Below are positions 26,895 through 35,867 of a stretch of DNA of 64,000 nt, in pieces. This DNA is from Flavobacterium kingsejongi (GTDB lineage Bacteria > Bacteroidota > Bacteroidia > Flavobacteriales > Flavobacteriaceae). The DNA lies in NCBI RefSeq assembly GCF_003076475.1, contig NZ_CP020919.1, positions 62,001 to 126,000 on the forward strand. The letters are read 5' to 3'. The position numbers and the translations under genes were made by a program. The notes below the pieces were generated by a model. It had not been told where the DNA came from. It worked only from the letters and a program-made list of their open reading frames with translations, and searched no databases. Position 1 is the stretch's first letter, and each line of letters opens with the position of its first letter.

Positions 26895-27860
26895 TTAACT
26901 TTTCGGAAAGACGATCTGGGGATACTCTGATTCCAGTTGACTCATTTTGCGGTGGAGGTCTTTTACAAATTTATGATGGCTTTCAGAACCGGAATAAAAC
27001 GGCCTGTGTGCTAAACTTTTCTGAATCGCATCAACTCTTTTCATCAACGGATAACAGGTTTCCGATATTGACGCCTCCTGGAATTTGCTCCAGATATAAT
27101 CAATGGCCAATGCACTCGGGTGAATCATGTCTTCAGCATAGAATCTATAATCCCGTAATTCATCCATCATCACTTCATAACTTGGAAAATAGTACGTTTT
27201 GTTTTCAAAAAGCGGCTGATGTAACACTGCCTGCAATGCCGCAATAAGATGTGCTTTGCTTCTTTGATTCTCCACAAAACCATCTTTGCTATGCCGGACA
27301 GGTGAAATGGTAAAAATAACCTGCGCATTGGGATTCATCTCACTAATAGCTCTAATGCTATCTTGAAGATTATCAATGATTGCCTCAATGCTTACTATTT
27401 CTTTTTTAAAGTGCTTTTGCGGCACTTTATGGCAATTGGCGACAATTTCCCCACTATCATTATTTCGATAAACCCAAGCCGTCCCTAACGTAATAATTAC
27501 ATGTGATGCAACTGTTATAGTAGCATGCGATTCCAAAATACGCTCGTTTAATACATTCAGTAGCTGCTCCTGGTCGGGATGGCTCAATTCAGAATGAACG
27601 TCGAAAGAATGCCAGCACTCGTTATGAAAAAACAATTCCTTTTCGGTAATCTTTTTTTTCTCTGAAACTATAGTAATGAATTTGTTCAGTGCTTCGGGGT
27701 GAAATAAAATCCCAAATGGATTCAGTGTTGTACTGAACTTAAAATGCCGGAGCTTCTCACTGATGTTTACTGCAAAACAAGAACCCAAAGACACCACTCT
27801 GGAATCATAATCAATTGGGTGATTATTTTTAAGAATGGGTATTTGGGTTCTGAAATCCAT
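26895..27860 (-). CDS. GSCFA-domain protein
   Basis: The protein has 321 residues. The naming motif GSCFA is at about residues 27-31 (VVSLGSCFAVNISEKL), the position of the nucleophilic Ser in SGNH-type esterases, followed by LGTAWVYRN, FTISPVRHSKDG and YFPSYEVMMDELRDYRFYAEDMIHPS, where the last His could complete the active site. GSCFA proteins are thought to be SGNH-hydrolase relatives; no substrate is established. It lacks a signal peptide. The alaS stop is 60 bases upstream, and the gene may be co-transcribed with alaS. Confidence 0.92.
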   Translation of the reverse strand: MDFRTQIPILKNNHPIDYDSRVVSLGSCFAVNISEKLRHFKFSTTLNPFGILFHPEALNKFITIVSEKKKITEKELFFHNECWHSFDVHSELSHPDQEQLLNVLNERILESHATITVASHVIITLGTAWVYRNNDSGEIVANCHKVPQKHFKKEIVSIEAIIDNLQDSIRAISEMNPNAQVIFTISPVRHSKDGFVENQRSKAHLIAALQAVLHQPLFENKTYYFPSYEVMMDELRDYRFYAEDMIHPSALAIDYIWSKFQEASISETCYPLMKRVDAIQKSLAHRPFYSGSESHHKFVKDLHRKMSQLESEYPQIVFPKS

Positions 27861-27920
27861 ACTATGACAACGTTTAAAGACCGAAAGACAAATTGCATTT
27901 CGATCTATAGTGTAGGTTAT

Positions 27921-30548
27921 TTATTTGATAAAATCCACTGCTTTGGATAATGCTTCCTTAATTCCTGCTGGATTTTTTCCACCAGCGGTTGCAAAAAACG
28001 GTTGCCCACCGCCACCGCCCTGGATGTACTTGCCTAATTCCCGAACAACCTGGCCGGCATTGAGGTTTTTCTCCGCTACCAGTTCTTTGGAAATGTAACA
28101 GGTCAGCATTGGTTTTCCTTCTTCAGCCGTAGCCAGTACCAGAAATACATTGGTTCCCAGATTTCCAAGCTCATACGCCAGGTCTTTGGCACCATTAGCA
28201 TCCAGATCCACTTGCTTCGCTAAGAACTGTACGCCATTGATTTCCTGGATTTCCTGTACAAGTTCGCCTTTAAGGTTTTTTGCTTTTTCTTTCAGCAAAG
28301 CTTCCACCTGCTTTTTCAGTTTGGCATTATCGTCCTGTAATGCTACCACTGCTTTTACGGTATCCTGTGGGTTTTTAAGTGTTTCTTTAATCTCCTTTAA
28401 TGTCTGTTCCTTTGTCGCAAAAAATTGCTTCACCCCTTCATCAGTGATTGCTTCGATACGACGGATTCCAGCCGCAACGGCACCTTCACTAACAATTTTA
28501 AAGTGCCAGATATCGGCTGTATTTTTTACGTGGATTCCCCCGCAAAGTTCCATGCTGTCTCCAAATTTGATCGCACGTACTGTATCACCATATTTTTCTC
28601 CAAAAAGTGCCATGGCACCTTCTTCCACTGCTTGGGCAAAAGGAATACTTCTTCTTTCCACTAACGGCAATTGTTCCTTGATTCGGGTATTGACAAAATC
28701 TTCCACCTGCTGCAATTCTTCATCGGTTACTTTTGCAAAGTGAGAAAAGTCAAAACGAAGGTGGTTCGGGCTCACCAAAGATCCTTTTTGCTCTACATGA
28801 GTTCCCAGGACACTGCGTAATGCCTGGTGCAGCAAATGTGTTGCAGAGTGATTCCCGGCAGAGTCACGTCGTAATTTACTATTGACCACTGCTACAAAAC
28901 TGGCTTCCGGATTTTCAGGAAGTTCTTTCGTCAGGTGCAGGATCAGGTTATTTTCCTTTTTAGTATCCAATACTTCAATAGCCTGGTTTGCGGTAAATAA
29001 GGTTCCTTTATCACCAACCTGACCTCCGCCTTCCGGATAAAATGGCGTATTGTCCAAAACAATCTGGTAAAGCTTACCGTCTTTCTTGGAATCTATTTTT
29101 CGGTATCGTGTAATTTTAACTTCTTTCTCTAATTCGTCATATCCTACGAATGTTTCTGTATTTCCTTCTATCAGGATTGTCCAGTCATCTGTAGAAGTTT
29201 CAGAAGCAGCCCGGGAGCGTGCTTTTTGTTGTTGCATAGCAGCTTCAAAACCAGCCTCATCCAGTGCCAAACCTCTTTCTCTGAGGATTAATGCTGTAAG
29301 GTCAATCGGGAAACCGAAAGTATCGTACAATTCAAATGCCTTTTGTCCGGAAACTGTTTTCTCTTTCGTTGAAGCAATAACATTTTCAAGCAATTGCAAT
29401 CCCTGGTCTAATGTCCTTAAGAAAGAATTTTCTTCCTCACGGATCACATTCTGAACTAAATTTTTCTGGCTTCTGATCTCCGGGAACGCATCGCCCATTT
29501 GCTCGCTTAAGGTTTCCCCTAATTTATAAATAAAAGCTTCTTTTGTATCTAAGAATGTAAAACCATAACGGATAGCACGACGTAAAATCCTACGGATCAC
29601 GTATCCTGCTCCGGTATTGGAAGGCAGTTGCCCATCGGCAATCGCGAAGGCTACCGCACGTACGTGATCGGCAATAACGCGTATGGCAATATTGATTTTC
29701 TCTTCGGCATCATCCTTCGCTTTCATGGTGTATTTCGCACCAGTAATACTTTCAATTTTCTGAATCAGCGGAGCAAAAACATCCGTATCATAATTGGACT
29801 GTACGTGTTGCAATACCATACACAAACGCTCAAATCCCATTCCGGTATCTACATGCTGTGCAGGTAGTTTTTCTAAGGATCCATCTGCTTTACGGTTGAA
29901 TTCCATGAATACATTATTCCAGATTTCCACTACATGTGGATGATCAGCATTTACCAACTCTTTCCCCGGAATCAGGGCTTTCTCTGCTGCAGAACGAATG
30001 TCCACATGGATTTCACTACAAGGCCCACAAGGTCCCTGCTCACCCATTTCCCAGAAATTATCTTTTTTATTCCCCAACAGTATCCTGTCTTCCGAAATTA
30101 AAGTCTTCCAGATATCGTAAGCTTCCTGATCAAAAGGCACGTTTTCTTCTTCGCTACCTTCAAAAACAGTAACATACAAAATGTCTTTATCGATTTTATA
30201 AACCTCGGTCAATAATTCCCAGGCCCAGTGAATGGCTTCTTTTTTAAAATAATCACCAAAACTCCAGTTCCCGAGCATTTCAAACATCGTATGGTGGTAG
30301 GTATCAATTCCTACTTCTTCCAGGTCATTATGCTTTCCTGAAACACGAAGACATTTTTGGCTATCGGCTATTCTCTTGCTTTTAGGCGTCGCATTCCCCA
30401 GAAAGTACTCTTTAAATTGTGCCATTCCTGAATTATTGAACATCAGGGTCGGATCATCTTTAAGCACGATAGGGGCGGAAGGCACAATGAGGTGGCCTTT
30501 GCTATGGAAAAAGTCGAGAAATTGTTTTCTAATGTCTTGTGATTTCAT
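27921..30548 (-). CDS. alaS: Alanyl-tRNA synthetase
   Basis: The protein has 875 residues, the full family length. The class II catalytic core starts at once ([20 protein letters not shown]). The editing domain shows [12 protein letters not shown] and, further on, [12 protein letters not shown], which together provide the zinc-binding His and Cys residues of the AlaX/ThrRS-like fold. The C-Ala domain ends [19 protein letters not shown]. It charges tRNA-Ala and clears mischarged Ser and Gly. Upstream 239 bases are gene-free. A convergent relation with the 30788 genes does not apply; those run divergently. Confidence 0.97.
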   Translation of the reverse strand: MKSQDIRKQFLDFFHSKGHLIVPSAPIVLKDDPTLMFNNSGMAQFKEYFLGNATPKSKRIADSQKCLRVSGKHNDLEEVGIDTYHHTMFEMLGNWSFGDYFKKEAIHWAWELLTEVYKIDKDILYVTVFEGSEEENVPFDQEAYDIWKTLISEDRILLGNKKDNFWEMGEQGPCGPCSEIHVDIRSAAEKALIPGKELVNADHPHVVEIWNNVFMEFNRKADGSLEKLPAQHVDTGMGFERLCMVLQHVQSNYDTDVFAPLIQKIESITGAKYTMKAKDDAEEKINIAIRVIADHVRAVAFAIADGQLPSNTGAGYVIRRILRRAIRYGFTFLDTKEAFIYKLGETLSEQMGDAFPEIRSQKNLVQNVIREEENSFLRTLDQGLQLLENVIASTKEKTVSGQKAFELYDTFGFPIDLTALILRERGLALDEAGFEAAMQQQKARSRAASETSTDDWTILIEGNTETFVGYDELEKEVKITRYRKIDSKKDGKLYQIVLDNTPFYPEGGGQVGDKGTLFTANQAIEVLDTKKENNLILHLTKELPENPEASFVAVVNSKLRRDSAGNHSATHLLHQALRSVLGTHVEQKGSLVSPNHLRFDFSHFAKVTDEELQQVEDFVNTRIKEQLPLVERRSIPFAQAVEEGAMALFGEKYGDTVRAIKFGDSMELCGGIHVKNTADIWHFKIVSEGAVAAGIRRIEAITDEGVKQFFATKEQTLKEIKETLKNPQDTVKAVVALQDDNAKLKKQVEALLKEKAKNLKGELVQEIQEINGVQFLAKQVDLDANGAKDLAYELGNLGTNVFLVLATAEEGKPMLTCYISKELVAEKNLNAGQVVRELGKYIQGGGGGQPFFATAGGKNPAGIKEALSKAVDFIK

Positions 30549-30787
30549 GGTTTTATTTTGAAAAATTGAAATTTGTATGCATTGGGCTTTTCATCGTTTT
30601 AGTAAGCCTGTGGGCGGAAAATCTTTACCATCCACTGCGCTTCTTGCCTGCTGAGATGCCTTTATATAGTAATAAAAACAAAAAATTGGCTTTAACAAAT
30701 GAAACATTTATTAAATTTGTTTTGAACTTATTAAAAACAGAAGGTAATGCTTTCCTAATGCGCTGCAAAAATAGCATTTTTTGAAAT

Positions 30788-31765
30788 ATGAAGAAGGTAA
30801 AATATTACTATGATACGGAAAATCTGGCCTATAGAAAAATACAGCCTAAAAAAGGAAAAAAGTTAAGTGTTATCTTACTATTCCTGGCTTCTTCGGCATT
30901 ATTTGGTTTTTTGTGTTTCGTAATCCTGTTGAATACACCCTATTTCGAAACTCCGAAAGACCGGTTACAATCACGGGAGATTGACAATTTAAAAATCCGG
31001 TATGCGCTACTCAATAAGAAAATGGATCAGCTGGATGCGGTACTGGAAAATATTGAAGAGCGGGATAATACCATTTACCGCGTTTTCTTTAATACCACTC
31101 CGATACCAGAAGAACAACGCAAAGCAGGTTTTGGCGGAATTAACCGCTATAAGGACCTCGAAGGCTATAACAATTCAGAACTGGTCATAAATACCACAAA
31201 ACGGGTTGACATATTATCCAAAGAACTGGTGATCCAATCCAAATCACTGGATGAGATTCTGAAACTGGCAAAAGACAAAGAGAAACTGCTGAGTGCAATT
31301 CCAGCCATCCAGCCGATAAAAAATGAAGACCTAAAGCATATGGCGTCTGGTTTCGGTTACCGTACAGATCCATTTACAAAAGTCAGGAAGTTCCATGCGG
31401 GAATGGATTTTTCTTCCAAAACAGGTACACCCGTTTATGTAACAGGCGATGGTGTTGTGGAGCGTGCTGACAATACTGCCTCAGGCTATGGAAACCACAT
31501 TGTTGTACGTCATGGTTATGGTTATGAAACGTTATACGGACATTTGAGCAAATACAAAGTAAGAGCCGGAGAACGTGTTAAACGTGGGGATATCATTGGC
31601 TATGTTGGAAGCACAGGACGTTCTGAAGCACCACACCTCCATTACGAGGTACACAAAAATGGTGAAGTCGTCAATCCATTGAATTTTTATTACGGAAATA
31701 TCTCCGCAAAAGAGTACCTTGTCATATCAAAATTAGCTAACCAGGAAAACCAATCACTCGATTAA
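30788..31765 (+). CDS. M23-family peptidase with N-terminal membrane helix and coiled coil
   Basis: The protein has 325 residues. A membrane helix at about 26-48 is followed by a coiled coil (about 56-95, IDNLKIRYALLNKKMDQLDA) and a C-terminal M23/LytM domain. Zinc ligands are visible as H203 and D207 (HAGMD) and H285 in HLHYEV, with H252 in YGHLSKY as catalytic residue. It should cut peptide cross-links of peptidoglycan, or act as a scaffold, on the outer face of the inner membrane. Its stop overlaps the MerR gene by one base, so it heads a five-gene run to 33971. Confidence 0.93.
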   Translation: MKKVKYYYDTENLAYRKIQPKKGKKLSVILLFLASSALFGFLCFVILLNTPYFETPKDRLQSREIDNLKIRYALLNKKMDQLDAVLENIEERDNTIYRVFFNTTPIPEEQRKAGFGGINRYKDLEGYNNSELVINTTKRVDILSKELVIQSKSLDEILKLAKDKEKLLSAIPAIQPIKNEDLKHMASGFGYRTDPFTKVRKFHAGMDFSSKTGTPVYVTGDGVVERADNTASGYGNHIVVRHGYGYETLYGHLSKYKVRAGERVKRGDIIGYVGSTGRSEAPHLHYEVHKNGEVVNPLNFYYGNISAKEYLVISKLANQENQSLD

Positions 31766-32094
31766 TGCAATTAGACTTACCAGAAAAAAGATATTACAGT
31801 ATTGGGGAATTGGCGAAGGCCTTTCATGTCAATGCATCGCTCATTCGCTTTTGGGATAAGGAATTTGATATCCTGAAACCCAAAAAGAACGCCAAGGGCA
31901 ACCGGATGTTCACCCCCGAAGACCTGAAAAATCTCCAACTGATTTATCATTTGGTTAAAGAGCGTGGATTTACACTCGAAGGAGCCAAAACACACCTGAA
32001 AGAAGGACAGAAGAAAACGCTGGACAAGTATGAAATCATACACAAACTGGAATCTATCCGGGCACAATTGAACAATATTAAAAACCAGCTTTAA
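31765..32094 (+). CDS. MerR-family transcriptional regulator
   Basis: The protein has 109 residues. The MerR winged helix fills about 8-80 (YSIGELAKAFHVNASLIRFWDKEFDILKPKKNAKGNR), with a short coiled tail (YEIIHKLESIRAQLNNI). No cysteine-rich effector domain is visible, so it is a short MerR with a dimer helix. The start is the TAATG overlap with the M23 gene, so it is translationally coupled. Such MerR genes beside M23 genes are common in Flavobacteria; I infer a link to cell-envelope expression. Confidence 0.93.
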   Translation: MQLDLPEKRYYSIGELAKAFHVNASLIRFWDKEFDILKPKKNAKGNRMFTPEDLKNLQLIYHLVKERGFTLEGAKTHLKEGQKKTLDKYEIIHKLESIRAQLNNIKNQL

Positions 32095-32152
32095 GCTGTT
32101 GTTGGAAATACCGAGCATACAAAAACAAAAATCAACTTAAAACTAGAAGAAA

Positions 32153-32737
32153 ATGAGAAAATGGTTAATCCCTGTAATTGTAATTGTAGCTATAGCGGCC
32201 ATTATTGGCTTTTGGGCTGTAGGAATTAAGAATGGTGCTGTTGCCAAAAACCAAAATGTCTCCAAAACCTGGGGCGATGTACAAACGGCTTACCAACGCC
32301 GAAATGATTTAATTGGGAATCTGGTTAACACGGTAAAAGGAGCCGCTGATTTTGAAAAAAGCACGTTAACTGCTGTAGTTGAGGCACGAGCCAAAGCCAC
32401 TTCTGTTAATGTAAATGCCGACAACCTGACTCCGGAAAAACTGGAAGAATTCAACAAAGCGCAAAGCGGAGTTTCTTCATCACTTTCCCGCCTTCTTGTT
32501 TCTGTTGAAGCTTATCCACAATTGAAAGCAAATGAAAACTTCCTGAAATTGCAGGATGAACTTGCCAGTACTGAAAACATGATTCAAACCAGCCGTGTAC
32601 GCTATAATGAATCGGTGGTAGATTATAATTCCTATATCCTGACATTCCCGAATTCAATGTTTTTAGGAAAATACAAAGAGAAAGCATATTTCAATGCTGT
32701 TGAAGGCGCTGAAAAACCAGTAGAGGTAAAATTCTAA
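32153..32737 (+). CDS. lemA: LemA family protein (copy 2)
   Basis: The protein has 194 residues. A membrane helix (about 4-24) is followed by VSKTWGDVQTAYQRRNDLIGNLVNTVKGAADFEKSTLTAVVEARA, of which the QRRNDLIGNLV part is the LemA signature, and the ending FPNSMFLGKYKEKAYF. It is clearly a different subgroup from copy 1 at 25313. It sits 58 bases after the MerR gene and 11 bases before a TPM gene, a well-known LemA-TPM arrangement. Confidence 0.95.
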   Translation: MRKWLIPVIVIVAIAAIIGFWAVGIKNGAVAKNQNVSKTWGDVQTAYQRRNDLIGNLVNTVKGAADFEKSTLTAVVEARAKATSVNVNADNLTPEKLEEFNKAQSGVSSSLSRLLVSVEAYPQLKANENFLKLQDELASTENMIQTSRVRYNESVVDYNSYILTFPNSMFLGKYKEKAYFNAVEGAEKPVEVKF

Positions 32738-32748
32738 AAAACGAAACT

Positions 32749-33186
32749 ATGTCCAAGGTAGAAGATTTTCTGAGCGCTTCGGAAGAAGATGAAATCGTAA
32801 AAGCGATTCAAACAGCCGAAAAAGAAACTTCTGGCGAGATTCGGGTACACCTTGAAAAGAGCACTTCCATTGACCCTTTTGACAGGGCGATGGAAGTTTT
32901 TCATTTTTTAAAAATGGATGAAACCCTCCTTAAAAATGGCGTACTCTTCTATCTGGCTATTGAAGACAAAACATTTGTCATTTATGGCGATAAAGGAATT
33001 AATGATGTCGTAACCAATGATTTTTGGGATTGTACCAAAGATTGTATGGTTGCTCATTTTAAAAATGGAAATTTTAAGCAGGGGCTTGTTGATGGCATCT
33101 TACGCGCAGGGGAGCAGTTACAGCGCTATTTCCCAAGCCACGCAGACGATACCAACGAGTTGCCTGATACAATCTCAAAAGGATAA
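32749..33186 (+). CDS. TPM-domain protein, cytoplasmic-type
   Basis: The protein has 145 residues without signal peptide or membrane helix. The TPM (DUF477) core shows EEDEIVKAIQTAEKETSGEIRVHLEKS and VLFYLAIEDKTFVIYGDKGIND. TPM domains are linked to photosystem II repair in plants and to unknown envelope work in bacteria. Its last base pair overlaps the next gene (33186), so the two TPM genes are coupled. Confidence 0.93.
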   Translation: MSKVEDFLSASEEDEIVKAIQTAEKETSGEIRVHLEKSTSIDPFDRAMEVFHFLKMDETLLKNGVLFYLAIEDKTFVIYGDKGINDVVTNDFWDCTKDCMVAHFKNGNFKQGLVDGILRAGEQLQRYFPSHADDTNELPDTISKG

Positions 33187-33971
33187 TGATAACAGCACAG
33201 CATCTCAAAAAACACACTTTCCTGACAGTATTACTATTGTTTGTAGGATTACAGTCGGTGTTTTCACAATTTACCATTCCGCCTAAACCGGCACTACAGA
33301 CCAGTGTATATGATTATGCCGGGCTCCTGAGTGCCACGGAAAAGGCAAGCCTTGAAGAAAAACTAATCCGGTATTCCGATACCACTTCCACACAAATTGT
33401 AGTAGCTATCGTCCCCACCATCAATGGGGAGAGCATTGGCGAACTGACCCCAAAATGGGCTCATCAATGGGGCATTGGCCAGGCAAAGGAAGACAATGGT
33501 GTTTTTATCCTTCTCGCCTTAAAAGAGCGGTCCATTTGGATTTCTGCCGGATATGGTGTTGAAGACCGTATCACAGCAGGTATAGGCGGGGAAATTACGC
33601 GGAATGTCATTATCCCGGAATTCAAAGCCGGTAATTATTACAGCGGACTGGATAAAGGTACCGATGCGATCTTCAGCGTCCTTAAAGGCAAATACAAATC
33701 GGAAAGAAAAGCAGACCCGTCCGAATCTTCGGGTGGGGGCATTCTGGTTCTGATCATCGTTTTTATTATTTTCTTGGTGATTATCTCCCGAAAAAACAAT
33801 GGCAACAATGGTGGTACTGGTGGTGGCGGTTTCGACCTTGCCAGTATGATTATCCTCAGCAGCCTTGGCCGTGGTGGCGGATCTTCCGGTGGAAGTTTCG
33901 GCGGCGGTGGATTTGGCGGCGGCTTCGGCGGTGGCGGATTCAGCGGCGGTGGTTCCGGCGGTAGCTGGTAA
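33186..33971 (+). CDS. TPM-domain protein with signal peptide and Gly-rich tail
   Basis: The protein has 261 residues: signal peptide (about 1-26), TPM domain (about 30-170, SVYDYAGLLSATEKASLEEKL to FKAGNYYSGLDKGTDAIFSVL), a membrane helix (about 184-200, ILVLIIVFIIFLVII) and a Gly/Ser/Phe-rich tail (GGGGFGGGF repeats). The layout places TPM in the periplasm and the low-complexity tail in the cytoplasm. It is the last gene of the M23-MerR-LemA-TPM-TPM run. The glycine-rich tail is read from GGC/GGT-rich DNA, which also makes a long antisense frame that is not a gene. Confidence 0.93.
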   Translation: MITAQHLKKHTFLTVLLLFVGLQSVFSQFTIPPKPALQTSVYDYAGLLSATEKASLEEKLIRYSDTTSTQIVVAIVPTINGESIGELTPKWAHQWGIGQAKEDNGVFILLALKERSIWISAGYGVEDRITAGIGGEITRNVIIPEFKAGNYYSGLDKGTDAIFSVLKGKYKSERKADPSESSGGGILVLIIVFIIFLVIISRKNNGNNGGTGGGGFDLASMIILSSLGRGGGSSGGSFGGGGFGGGFGGGGFSGGGSGGSW

Positions 33972-34025
33972 TTACTAAATGTAAAAGACAAAAGTAAGGG
34001 GCGAGGATAAATCTCCCTATTATAC

Positions 34026-35765
34026 AAAAAGAAGCCGTCTCAAAACAAATTTTGAGACGGTTTTTTTATTTGATACAATTTTGGATTTTAACTATCTAGA
34101 TTTTAACGGGAGTAAAAAATTGCCTTTATGCTGCAATTTTCTTTCTTAAGTTATGACCTAAAGCCATTAATCCGAATTCTAATTCTACTTTTTGAAGTCC
34201 TTTTAAAGAAAACCGTCTAAAACCGTTATTATGCTTGAGTTGAGCGAATACAGGCTCTACATCGGCAGAGCGTTGCTTTCTTCTTTGTATTCCTATTTCA
34301 CTTAGTAGTAATTCCCTTGCTTGTTGTTTATGTCTTTCAAGGTTGTGGTTTCGCTCGATGCTTCTGTTTCCCTGAGCTTTAAAACATTGACCTCGAAGTG
34401 AACAGCCTTCACAGTTTTTGGCCTGATAATGCGATAAGGTTTGGGTGTATCCTGTAGTTGTTGTTTTCTGGTTTTGATATGTTTTATGCATTTTTTGTCC
34501 CATTGGACATACATAATAGTCTTCTTCTGGATTGTAATAGAGATTTTCCTTGCTAAAAGCCTTGTGTTTCTTTTGGTAGTTTTGATCTTGTTCTTTTTCA
34601 AAAGTATTATACTTCACAAAAGCTTTGAGTTTCTTCTGTTTCAGATAATCGTAGTTTTCTTCACTTCCATAACCTGCGTCAGTAGTTATTTCTTTTATCT
34701 TTTTAAATACTTTTTTACCAAAGGTTTGTTCCAAATTTTCTAAATGAGGCTGGAGTGTTTTAGTATCGGTCGGATTTTGATGGATGGTATAATGAACAAT
34801 GATCTGATTTTGTGTAGATATTTGAGTATTATAAGCTGGTTTGAGCTGTCCGTTTAACATATGGTCTTCTTTCATTCGCATAAAAGTAGCCTGGGTGTCA
34901 GTTTTGCTGTAACTGTTTCTTTCTCCCAGAATAGCTTCTTGCTTTTCATACTTTTCAAGATTGGAAGTAAAATTATTTTTTATGTAGCGTAATTTAGCTT
35001 TTGCTTTAGAACTGGTCTTTTCATTACCAGAGAGTTTGGCATCTATTTTAGCTACAGTTTTCTCAATTACCTCTTTGCTGATTTCTTTGAACTCTGTTGG
35101 TTCCGGGTTGGGGTCATCTTCATTGTCGATACTTTGGGCATAGTTCCATAATTCTTCCAACTGGGTGAGCATTTTTGCTTTATTGGTTTTTATGCTCTTA
35201 CCCCACACAAAAGTGTACCTGCCGGCCTGAGCTTCTATTTTTGTTCCGTCGGTATAAATTTGTTTTAGATTCACCAGTCCTTCTGAGGCCAACATCAAAA
35301 CTACCTGCTTGAAGATTTCTTTAAAACTCTCTTTTAGTTTATCACTTCTAAATCTATTAATTGTATTATGATCAACAATAGTCATAGAAGTAAGCCACAT
35401 AAAATTGATATTCTCACGAAGTGCAAGTTCTATCTTTCTCGAAGAATAGATATTAGTCATATAAGCATACAACATCACTTTGAGTAACATCTTTGGATGA
35501 TATCCAGGATTACCTTCTTTACTGTACGCTTTTAAAAGAGGCTGGATATTAAGGGATTCCACAACTTGATCAACTATTCGAACCGCATGTGTATGTGGAA
35601 TTAAATCATCAAACGAATAAGGTAGAAGCATCGTTTGTTGTTGGTTATAATGTTTGAATCTCATATATAATCAGCTGTTTATCACTGATTAAATTTACAA
35701 AATTGCATATAAAAATACAAACTAAAAAAAAAGAAGCTGACTCAGTTTTGAGACAGCTTCTTTTT
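34026..35765 (-). mobile_element. IS1182-family insertion sequence
   Basis: One transposase gene is bracketed by inverted ends: AAAAAGAAGCCGTCTCAAAAC at 34026-34046, and at the right end the complement of AAAAAGAAGCTGTCTCAAAAC (ending 35765). Each end is itself nearly palindromic (GCCGTCTCAAAA ... TTTTGAGACGG on the left). The extent, about 1.74 kb, fits IS1182. I could not fix the target duplication. The element looks intact. Confidence 0.8.
34126..35664 (-). CDS. IS1182-family transposase
   Basis: The protein has 512 residues. The N-terminal DUF772-type region (LPYSFDDLIPHTHAVRIVD, then YHPKMLLKVMLYAY) is followed by the DDE core: D in TIYTDGTKIEA-like LKQIYTDGTKIEA, D in ITTDAGYGSEEN, and E in RSADVEPVFAQLKHNNGFRRF. 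A cysteine-bearing segment (CEGCSLRGQCF) lies before the last motif, as in IS1182 transposases. It is full length and appears functional. Confidence 0.95.
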   Translation of the reverse strand: MRFKHYNQQQTMLLPYSFDDLIPHTHAVRIVDQVVESLNIQPLLKAYSKEGNPGYHPKMLLKVMLYAYMTNIYSSRKIELALRENINFMWLTSMTIVDHNTINRFRSDKLKESFKEIFKQVVLMLASEGLVNLKQIYTDGTKIEAQAGRYTFVWGKSIKTNKAKMLTQLEELWNYAQSIDNEDDPNPEPTEFKEISKEVIEKTVAKIDAKLSGNEKTSSKAKAKLRYIKNNFTSNLEKYEKQEAILGERNSYSKTDTQATFMRMKEDHMLNGQLKPAYNTQISTQNQIIVHYTIHQNPTDTKTLQPHLENLEQTFGKKVFKKIKEITTDAGYGSEENYDYLKQKKLKAFVKYNTFEKEQDQNYQKKHKAFSKENLYYNPEEDYYVCPMGQKMHKTYQNQKTTTTGYTQTLSHYQAKNCEGCSLRGQCFKAQGNRSIERNHNLERHKQQARELLLSEIGIQRRKQRSADVEPVFAQLKHNNGFRRFSLKGLQKVELEFGLMALGHNLRKKIAA

Positions 35766-35867
35766 ATTAGATCAAATTAGTATTGTAAAAATAGTTAAGA
35801 GTACAATGATGATTACCGCATCTTTTTTTACATTTCACTTCTTACCTTTTACTTCTTACCTATAAAA

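Noticed and set aside
28150..28743. 197-codon plus-strand frame
   Set aside because: Antisense shadow of alaS, which is complete and clearly coding.
30539..30784. 81-codon plus-strand frame upstream of the M23 gene
   Set aside because: It overlaps the alaS start region, has no recognisable domain, and ends in the M23 leader region; it looks like chance.
33638..34027. 129-codon minus-strand frame rich in Pro
   Set aside because: It is the antisense of the Gly-rich tail of the TPM protein; low-complexity GC-rich DNA keeps it open.
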